DNA of 64,000 bases from VXYL01 sp965200375 (lineage in GTDB: Bacteria; Pseudomonadota; Gammaproteobacteria; Pseudomonadales; Azotimanducaceae): contig OZ241353.1 of the NCBI GenBank assembly GCA_965200375.1, positions 3,100,001-3,164,000 of the forward strand, read 5' to 3'. The notes below the pieces were generated by a model that made no database searches, had not been told where the DNA came from, and worked only from the letters and a program-made list of their open reading frames with translations. Shown here in pieces: positions 1 to 5,961 of the stretch (within the stretch, counting starts at the first letter, position 1; every line of letters begins with the position of its first letter). Position numbers and translations under genes: made by a program.

Positions 1-2
1 TG

Positions 3-281
3 GGCGGCACCTTGATGAACGAGAGCATCACCCGCGCAGCCGGCGCCGGCCACGGCCAGGAGACCTCTCCGAAGCGGATGGCCGCCATGATCGAAGCCGC
101 CGGCCGCCGGCCGAGGCAGCGCGACACGCTCTACGGCGACGTGCCGGCGGCGGTTCGGGAGCGCGGCCTCGAGGCCCGGGAGCTGGCGGAGGTGGTGAAC
201 ACCCCGGCCCGCAAGTACGAACGCCGCCGTCGCCATGCGCTGGTGAGGAACGAGATTCCGCTGGCCAACGTCGGCGGCTGA
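3..281 (+). CDS. fbiC: FO synthase, C-terminal end (5' truncated by window edge)
   Basis: Only the last 92 codons are inside the window; the frame is open to the left edge, so the start is missing. The first residues read GGTLMNES, followed by HGQE, AAGR, PRQR and TLYGDV. This series is diagnostic of the C-terminus of the CofH half of FO synthase, the radical-SAM enzyme that joins the tyrosine-derived and pyrimidine moieties to make the deazaflavin FO, precursor of coenzyme F420. The [4Fe-4S] cysteines lie outside the window, so I cannot tell fused FbiC from separate CofH. An F420-type reductase starts about 2 kb downstream and an F420-type PPOX gene lies at 56 kb, which supports F420 use in this organism. 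Confidence 0.85.
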   Translation, partial: GGTLMNESITRAAGAGHGQETSPKRMAAMIEAAGRRPRQRDTLYGDVPAAVRERGLEARELAEVVNTPARKYERRRRHALVRNEIPLANVGG

Positions 282-316
282 AGACGGTCGTTCTCGACGC
301 GGCCCGGAGGCGGAAC

Positions 317-1054
317 ATGGCGAAGATTCTGGTGGGCGCCTCGGCAATCGCGCTGCTGCTGATCGTCGTCGCGATGGCGCTCTTCTGGCGCGGCGCCGAG
401 GTCGAGGCGGCCATAGAGCGGAGCTGGCAGATGCGCGAACGCGCGAGCCGCCTGGCGGACGAGTTGCGCCAGAGCTCGGACGATCTGACACGCATGGCAA
501 GGAGCTACGCCGCCACCGGCGACGAGCGCTATCGACGCTATTTCGAGGAGATTCTGGCCATCCGCAACGGCACCGCGCCGCGGCCCGCGGACTACCACCT
601 GGTGTACTGGGACCTTGTTACCGCCGGCGGCGAACGGCCGCGGACAGCCGGCGAGGCCGTCGCCCTGCACACGCTGATGGAGGAGGCCGGCGTCACCGAA
701 GCCGAGCTCGCTCTCCTGACCGGCGCGGAGGACGAATCGAACCGCCTCACCGGCTTGGAGAGCCGCGCCTTCGAAGCGGTTCGCGCCGGCGATGCCGCCG
801 TGGCGCAGCAACTCCTGCACTCGGCCGACTACCACCAGGCGAAGGCGCAGATCATGCTGCCGCTGTTGCGGTTCTTCCAGGCGCTCGACGCGCGAACGGC
901 CGCGGAGGTGGCCAGCCTCCTGGAGCGCAAGCGGGACTTGAACCGCTACATGCTGTCCGTGGTGGTGCTGCTGCTGGCCCTGACCGCGGCGTCGCTGGTG
1001 CTCGCCCTGGTCGCCCACCGCAGCCGGGACGCGCGCGACTCCTCTGCGGCCTGA
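317..1054 (+). CDS. membrane-anchored sensor-like protein without output domain
   Basis: A 245-residue protein with a transmembrane helix at residues 3-24, a roughly 190-residue helical extracytoplasmic region and a second helix at about 211-235, ending about 10 residues into the cytoplasm. The segment LADELRQSSDDLTRMARSY followed by GDERYRRYFEEIL and a YWD triplet resembles the periplasmic sensor modules of GGDEF, adenylate cyclase and chemotaxis receptors. No HAMP, kinase, GGDEF or MCP domain follows. The start is the ATG after GGCGGAAC. It begins 35 bases after the FO synthase gene on the same strand. Ligand and partner are unknown; a truncated receptor remnant is an alternative. Confidence 0.7.
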   Translation: MAKILVGASAIALLLIVVAMALFWRGAEVEAAIERSWQMRERASRLADELRQSSDDLTRMARSYAATGDERYRRYFEEILAIRNGTAPRPADYHLVYWDLVTAGGERPRTAGEAVALHTLMEEAGVTEAELALLTGAEDESNRLTGLESRAFEAVRAGDAAVAQQLLHSADYHQAKAQIMLPLLRFFQALDARTAAEVASLLERKRDLNRYMLSVVVLLLALTAASLVLALVAHRSRDARDSSAA

Positions 1055-1083
1055 ACAGCACACCGGCGGGAGGCGCCGGCACG

Positions 1084-1311
1084 ATGCGCCACCGGCATCT
1101 GAACCACGAAAGCTACACGCTGGCCGCCATCGACGACGTGATCGCCCGGGGCAAGTGGCAGGACTGGGCCGATCTCCGCGGCGCGGCGCTGGCCGACGCG
1201 GCGCTGTTCGACAAGATCGAGCGCGTCTGCGCCCATCGCATCGCCGATCCCTATGCCCAGCGCCACCATTTCTGGATGCACTATGTGCGCCGCAAGCGCG
1301 CCGCTGCCTGA
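1084..1311 (+). CDS. small hypothetical protein, partner of nucleotidyltransferase (antitoxin-like)
   Basis: A 75-residue charged, mostly helical protein rich in Trp, His and Arg (for example GKWQDWADLRGAAL). It has no signal peptide or membrane segment. Its 3' end overlaps by 29 bases the next gene, an AbiEii-like nucleotidyltransferase, which is the arrangement expected of a translationally coupled two-gene module. By position it would be the antitoxin or accessory subunit. I do not recognise a named family, so the role is inferred only from the overlap and the neighbour. Confidence 0.6.
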   Translation: MRHRHLNHESYTLAAIDDVIARGKWQDWADLRGAALADAALFDKIERVCAHRIADPYAQRHHFWMHYVRRKRAAA

Positions 1312-1990
1312 TTGGGAACTGGTGCTGTCCGCCGCGGCGCGGCTGCAGCGCATCGTTCCGCAGGCGGTGCTGGTGGGCGGCACGGCTGCGGCCATCCACG
1401 CCGGCCATCGGCTCTCCCGGGATGCCGACCATGTGCTGGCCGATCTCCGCAGCCGATTCGAGGCGGTGCTGGCGCAGCTGGAGTCCGTCGCCGGCTGGCG
1501 GACGGCGCGGGTGGCGCGTCCAGTGATGATCCTCGGCAGCCTGGACGGGATCGAAACGGGGGTGCGCCAGCTGATCCGCAAGCGGCCTTTGGAGACGACC
1601 ACCGTCACGGCCCACGGCGTGGCGGTGACCATTCCCACGATGGCGGAGATCCTGCGCGTAAAGGGCGTCTTGATTCTGCGCCGGAACGCCACCCGGGACT
1701 ATCTCGATTTCGCTGCGCTGGCGGACCGCCTGGGAGCGGCAGCCTCGGCGACGGCGCTGGCGGGCTTCGACGGCCTCTACCCGCAGGACAACGGCGAATC
1801 GGCCCTGCAGCAGCTTCAGGCCCAACTGGCGAACGCCGTCCCCTACGACCTCGAAGACACCGATCTTGCGGAATACAAGAATCTGGCGCCTCGCTGGCAG
1901 GACTGGCAGGCGGTGAAGGACGTCTGCGCCAAGGCGGCGACCGCTGCCTTCGACCATGCATGCGCGAACAACCGGGAGCGGTCCTCGTAG
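1283..1990 (+). CDS. AbiEii/MNT-like nucleotidyltransferase (putative toxin)
   Basis: A 235-residue protein starting at the ATG giving MCAASAPLPDWELVL, inside the 3' end of the preceding gene. The core reads VLVGGTAAAIHAGHRLSRD-AD, the GG(T/S)-x(8-12)-[DE]-x-D-type start of a DNA polymerase beta-like nucleotidyltransferase, followed by a region with RVKGVLILRRNATRDYLDF that matches the AbiEii/AbiGii layout (metal-site Asp, then the K-x-x-A-x-x-x-R-x-x-x-[KR]-D-[YL]-x-D block). AbiEii enzymes act as toxins by transferring nucleotides and are neutralised by an adjacent protein. A shorter in-frame start is not apparent; a start 30 bases upstream at 1253 is possible. The catalytic pair is not textbook in spacing, so activity is uncertain. 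Confidence 0.7.
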   Translation: MCAASAPLPDWELVLSAAARLQRIVPQAVLVGGTAAAIHAGHRLSRDADHVLADLRSRFEAVLAQLESVAGWRTARVARPVMILGSLDGIETGVRQLIRKRPLETTTVTAHGVAVTIPTMAEILRVKGVLILRRNATRDYLDFAALADRLGAAASATALAGFDGLYPQDNGESALQQLQAQLANAVPYDLEDTDLAEYKNLAPRWQDWQAVKDVCAKAATAAFDHACANNRERSS

Positions 1991-2047
1991 GGAAGACCTT
2001 GGCGCGCAGCGCGTTCGCCGGCTGCCTCGCTCGGCAGCTGAGCGCGA

Positions 2048-2464
2048 TCACTCGGCGGCCGGATCCAAGCGCAGAAAGCGACGCGGCGCGAAGCCCATGA
2101 GAATGCGCGCGACGATGGGGATGGGATGCTCCGCCTGCACACGCGCCCGTTCCTCGCCAGCCACCGGCACGGCGGCGTAGTCCTTCGTCGCGCCGTCCCG
2201 GGAGATGCGCACGGCTGGATTGGCCAGCGCCCGCCGGTACCAGGCGCGAGGCCAGTGGTTCACGGCCACGTAGAGCCGCCCGTCGCTGTCGAGGGCGGAG
2301 AGGACCCGATCGCGGCCTGCGCCGTCGCCGTCGCCGTCGAAGGTGGTGATGACCAGCGTGTCGCCGGCCTCGGGCTGGAAGTAGCCGAGCAGGGACTCGA
2401 ACAGGGCGACTACGCCAACGTACGCGAGCAATGCCACTGCAACGATCTTGAGCGCTTTTTTCAC
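2048..2464 (-). CDS. deazaflavin (F420)-dependent nitroreductase-like membrane-anchored protein
   Basis: A 138-residue protein beginning at GTG (VKKALKIVAVALLAYVG), preceded by a strong AGGAGG at 2471-2476, which decides this start. An N-terminal helix (residues about 4-22) is followed by a split beta-barrel domain with VITTFDGDG, DGRLYVAVNHWPRAWYRRAL and NPAVRISRDG. This pattern is typical of the DDN/F420H2-dependent quinone reductase family (nitroreductase/quinone reductase), which uses F420H2 to reduce quinones or nitro compounds. The FO synthase end in this window supplies the expected cofactor pathway. It is transcribed divergently from the RNA ligase gene across a 205-bp gap. Substrate unknown. 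Confidence 0.75.
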   Translation of the reverse strand: MKKALKIVAVALLAYVGVVALFESLLGYFQPEAGDTLVITTFDGDGDGAGRDRVLSALDSDGRLYVAVNHWPRAWYRRALANPAVRISRDGATKDYAAVPVAGEERARVQAEHPIPIVARILMGFAPRRFLRLDPAAE

Positions 2465-2669
2465 GGGTGGGCCTCCTGAGGATTCGGCGAGTGTAGCCAC
2501 TGGCCTCCGGCTGTGCGCGTTGTGCCCCGGCGCCTCGGATCGGGGCCTGGGATCGGAGCCGGTCGCCATTGGCTTGTCTTGCGCTCTTGGGTACGCTAGT
2601 CCGCACCGCTGCCGCAGGCGAACAGCCGCACCGGTGGACGGCCCCTTCACGCAACCAGGGAGAGCCGCC

Positions 2670-3725
2670 ATGGCCGCTTTCGAGTCACGTGTCTACGCTC
2701 TTGGCATCGAGCCGCACCCCAACGCCGACCGGCTGGAACTTGCTGCCGTCGGCGGCTTCCGCAGCGTCGTCGGCAAAGGCGCCTATGCGAACGGCGACTT
2801 GGCGGCCTACATCCCGGAAGGCGCCGTGTGCCCGGCGTGGCTGATCGAGGAGTTGGGTCTCGAGGGCAAGCTGGCTGGCAGCAAACGCAACCGGGTGAAG
2901 GCCGTCCGGCTGCGGGGCATCCTGTCCCAGGGGCTGGTGTATCCGGTGCGCGACGGTCGGATCCGCGGCCGTGCCGTGGCCGCGGGGGACGAAGTGACGG
3001 AGCTGCTGGAGCTCGTCAAGTACGAGCCGCCAGTGCCCATCGCCATGCAGGGGGAGGTCGCCGCCGCTGCCGGGGCGACCATCCACTACGACATCGACGA
3101 CATCAAGAAGTACCCGGATGCCTTCGAGGAGGGCGAACCGGTGGTGTTCACCGAGAAGCTCCACGGTTCCTGGTGCTGCCTGGGCTGGCATCCGGACCAC
3201 GGCCCCGTCGTCAGCTCCAAGGGCATGTCGGACAAGGGCCTCAAGCTCAAGGTGAACGAGGCCAACAAGAACAACCTGTACGTGCGGGCGTGGCATGCCA
3301 ACGTCGATGCCTTCGAGCGGGCCCGGGCCAAGCTGGCTGGCGACGGCGCACCGTTCTACGTGCTCGGCGAAGTGTTCGGCCGCGGCGTGCAGGACCTCCA
3401 CTACGGCGAGCCGAACCCGGCGCTGGCGGTGTTCGACGTGTACGTCGGCGAGCCGCGCCTGGGCCGGTACCTGACGCCGGCCGAGCTGGAGGCTGCGCTC
3501 GCCGGCCTGTTCCGCCTGGTGCCGCAGCTCTACCGCGGACCGTTCGGCAAGGCCGTGCTGGCGAGCCACACGGACGGTCGCACCGCGCTTGGCGGCGCCC
3601 ATGTGCGCGAAGGCGTGGTGGTGAAGCCGGCGGAGGAGCGCGAGACGCCGGAGTTCGGGCGCTTGATCTTGAAGAGCGTCTCCGCGGACTACCTCACGCG
3701 CAAGGGCGGCACCGAGTTCAACTGA
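2670..3725 (+). CDS. ATP-dependent RNA ligase, DraRnl (Rnl5) type
   Basis: A 351-residue protein starting at the ATG after AGGGAGA. Residues 1-110 look like the N-terminal OB-fold module of Deinococcus radiodurans RNA ligase (PHPNADRLELA is a tRNA-binding/OB-type signature). The nucleotidyltransferase domain follows with motif I EKLHGSW; Lys at about residue 163 would be adenylylated. Later motifs include FYVLGEVFG (motif III), EGVVVKP (motif IV) and RLILKSVS (motif V). The family seals 3'-OH/5'-P nicks in RNA on duplex substrates and is about 340 residues long, so length fits. It is followed 45 bp later by tsaD; no RNA repair partner such as RtcB or Pnkp is adjacent. Confidence 0.88.
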   Translation: MAAFESRVYALGIEPHPNADRLELAAVGGFRSVVGKGAYANGDLAAYIPEGAVCPAWLIEELGLEGKLAGSKRNRVKAVRLRGILSQGLVYPVRDGRIRGRAVAAGDEVTELLELVKYEPPVPIAMQGEVAAAAGATIHYDIDDIKKYPDAFEEGEPVVFTEKLHGSWCCLGWHPDHGPVVSSKGMSDKGLKLKVNEANKNNLYVRAWHANVDAFERARAKLAGDGAPFYVLGEVFGRGVQDLHYGEPNPALAVFDVYVGEPRLGRYLTPAELEAALAGLFRLVPQLYRGPFGKAVLASHTDGRTALGGAHVREGVVVKPAEERETPEFGRLILKSVSADYLTRKGGTEFN

Positions 3726-3770
3726 CGACTTGGTCCGTCTGCTGCTGGTGCCCCGCGACGGCATTTGCGA

Positions 3771-4778
3771 ATGCTGGTTCTAGGCATAGAGACTTCCTGC
3801 GACGAGACCGGCGTGGCGCTGTACGACGGCCGCGCCGGCCTGGTCGCGCAGGCCCTCTACAGCCAGGCGGACCTGCATGCCCGCTACGGCGGCGTGGTGC
3901 CGGAGCTGGCCTCCCGGGACCACATCCGCAAGCTGCTGCCGCTGCTCGACGGCCTGTTCGCCGAGGCCGGCGCCAGGCCTGCGGCGCTGGACGGCGTGGC
4001 GTTCACGGTGGGGCCGGGCCTGGCCGGCGCCTTGATGGTCGGCGCGGTGGCCGGTCGCTCGCTGGCGTTCGCCTTGGGCATCCCCGCCATCGGCGTCCAC
4101 CACATGGAAGCGCACTTGCTGGCGCCGCTGCTCGGCGAGGACCGTCCGGCGTTGCCGTTCGTGGCGCTCCTGGTGTCCGGAGGCCACACCCAGCTGGTGC
4201 GCGTGGACGGGATCGGCCGCTACCGGCTGCTCGGCGAGAGCTTGGACGACGCCGCCGGCGAGGCCTTCGACAAGGCGGCGAAGATGCTGGGCCTCGGCTA
4301 CCCGGGGGGCCCGGCCATTGCAGCCGCCGCAGCGGACGGCGATCCTCGGCGATTCGTCTTCCCGCGCCCGATGACCGACCGCCCCGGTCTGGACATGAGC
4401 TTCTCCGGCCTCAAGACCCATACCCTCGCCACCGTTCGCAGCCGCGCGCCGCTGACGGCCGAGGACGTGGCGGACATCGCCCGCGCCTTCGAGGAGGCGG
4501 TGGTGGAGACCCTCGCCATCAAGTGCCAGCGGGCACTGCGGGAGACCGGCCTCGACACCCTCGTGGCCGCCGGCGGCGTTGCCGCGAACCGCCGTCTGCG
4601 GCAGCGCCTGGCGGCCACCTTGCCGTGCGTGGTGCATCCGCCGGCGGCGCTCTGCACGGACAACGGCGCGATGATCGCCTACGCTGGAGCGCTGCGCCTC
4701 GCCGCCGGCCAGCAGGACCCGCTGGCGGTTGCCACCCGAGCCCGCTGGCCCATCACGGATCTTCCGCCAGTCGATTGA
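3771..4778 (+). CDS. tsaD: tRNA N6-adenosine threonylcarbamoyltransferase TsaD
   Basis: A 335-residue protein starting MLVLGIETSCDETGVALYD, the invariant N-terminus of TsaD/Kae1. The metal-binding motif HMEAH is at residues 111-115, the same position as in E. coli. SGGHTQLV, GEAFDKAAKMLGL, DMSFSGLKT and AAGGVAANRRLR are the ASKHA-fold nucleotide-binding motifs. The enzyme transfers threonylcarbamoyl from TC-AMP to A37 of ANN-decoding tRNAs together with TsaB and TsaE, which are not in this window. A TTG two codons earlier is an alternative start, but the ATG matches family length. Confidence 0.97.
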   Translation: MLVLGIETSCDETGVALYDGRAGLVAQALYSQADLHARYGGVVPELASRDHIRKLLPLLDGLFAEAGARPAALDGVAFTVGPGLAGALMVGAVAGRSLAFALGIPAIGVHHMEAHLLAPLLGEDRPALPFVALLVSGGHTQLVRVDGIGRYRLLGESLDDAAGEAFDKAAKMLGLGYPGGPAIAAAAADGDPRRFVFPRPMTDRPGLDMSFSGLKTHTLATVRSRAPLTAEDVADIARAFEEAVVETLAIKCQRALRETGLDTLVAAGGVAANRRLRQRLAATLPCVVHPPAALCTDNGAMIAYAGALRLAAGQQDPLAVATRARWPITDLPPVD

Positions 4779-4930
4779 GGTCCGCCGAACGCGCCAAGAC
4801 GCCTCGGGCAGCGTTGTTCGGAGTCAACGTACGGGATCCGACGGGATCGGCCGCAGCCTCGCGTCAAATGGAACCGCCAGCGGCGGTGGCGTAAGCTCCC
4901 GCCCGCTTGTTCGAGGGCGGTGGCGCAAGG

Positions 4931-5542
4931 ATGCTGGAGATCGTGCAGTCGGGCGGCTGGCTGATGGCGCCCATCGCGCTGGCAAGCGTGGTGGCGTTGG
5001 GCATCTGCCTCGAACGGGCGTGGGCGTTGCGCCGCAGCCGCGTGGCGCCTGCGCCGTTGTGCGCCGCGCTGGCGCAGGCGCGGGACCTCGCCAGTGCGCT
5101 TGCGCCTCCTGGGAGCGCCGGCAGCGGCTTGGGCGCCGTCGTGGCGGCCGGGATGGCGGCCGCGGTCCGTGGCCGGGAGCAGATGCAGGAAGCGATGGCG
5201 GTAGCCGGCGCCGGCGTGGCGCAGGCCCTCGAACGCTATCTCACCACCTTGGGCATCGTCGCCGCCGTCACGCCGCTCATGGGGCTGCTCGGCACCGTGG
5301 TGGGGATGATCCGCGTGTTTCGGGAGCTGGTGGCGAGCGGCCCGGGTCACGCCGCGGCCTTGGCGGGCGGCATCGCCGAGGCGCTGGTGACCACCGCCGC
5401 CGGGTTGACGGTGGCGATTCCGGCCCTGATCTGCCATCGCTACCTGCTGCGCAAGGTGGACGAACTGGTATTGGCCCTGGAAGCGCACGCCCGCCGCGCA
5501 CTGGAGATTGCGTTCCCTGGCGGCGCTGGCGGCGGGGCATGA
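4931..5542 (+). CDS. exbB: ExbB/TolQ/MotA-family proton channel subunit
   Basis: A 203-residue inner-membrane protein with helices at about residues 6-28, 105-130 and 150-175. The conserved pore-lining sequence VTPLMGLLGTVVGMIRVF and the later AEALVTTAAGLTVAIPALI are the signatures of MotA/TolQ/ExbB channel proteins, which pass protons and energise TonB- or Tol-type outer-membrane work. Its stop overlaps the start of the ExbD gene as ATGA, so the two are translationally coupled. The order exbB-exbD-msbA-lpxK-kdsB is common in Gammaproteobacteria. A TTG at 4907 would add eight residues. Confidence 0.92.
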   Translation: MLEIVQSGGWLMAPIALASVVALGICLERAWALRRSRVAPAPLCAALAQARDLASALAPPGSAGSGLGAVVAAGMAAAVRGREQMQEAMAVAGAGVAQALERYLTTLGIVAAVTPLMGLLGTVVGMIRVFRELVASGPGHAAALAGGIAEALVTTAAGLTVAIPALICHRYLLRKVDELVLALEAHARRALEIAFPGGAGGGA

Positions 5543-5961
5543 TCTTTGCGCGTCGCAGACGTTCCGGCGCCTTGGCCAGCGCCGTGGAGCTCACGCCGCT
5601 CATCGACGTGGTGCTGCTGCTGCTCATCTTCTTCACGGTGTCCACGACGTTCCTCCGCCAACGGGCCCTTGCCGTGGCCCTGCCGGAGGCGCCGACGGCA
5701 TCGCCGGCGGCGGTCCGGCTGGCGCTGGTGGTGGAAGTGGATGCCAGCGGAGAGACGCTGGTCGATGGTCGGCGCCTGGCGAACGCGGGCGCGCTTGTCG
5801 ATGCCTTGGCGGCCGAACACGAAGCCGGGCGGCCGTTGCTCCTGGCCGCGGATCGAGATGCCCGCCACCACGCCGTGGTGCGGGTGCTCGACGCGGCGCG
5901 CCGGGCCGGCTTCGTCGACGTGCAGCTGGCCGCACGGTCCCCGGCAGCGCATGGGCGCTGA
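5539..5961 (+). CDS. exbD: ExbD/TolR-family biopolymer transport protein
   Basis: A 140-residue protein with one membrane helix (LTPLIDVVLLLLIFFTVS, residues about 16-34) containing the essential intramembrane Asp in the motif PLIDVVLLLLIFF, then a periplasmic alpha/beta domain including VEVDASGETLVDGRR and VRVLDAARRAGF. It partners ExbB in the proton channel. Its start overlaps the exbB stop, and its own end overlaps by 11 bases the next start, ATG 5951, so exbB, exbD and the downstream gene form a coupled chain. Confidence 0.92.
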   Translation: MIFARRRRSGALASAVELTPLIDVVLLLLIFFTVSTTFLRQRALAVALPEAPTASPAAVRLALVVEVDASGETLVDGRRLANAGALVDALAAEHEAGRPLLLAADRDARHHAVVRVLDAARRAGFVDVQLAARSPAAHGR

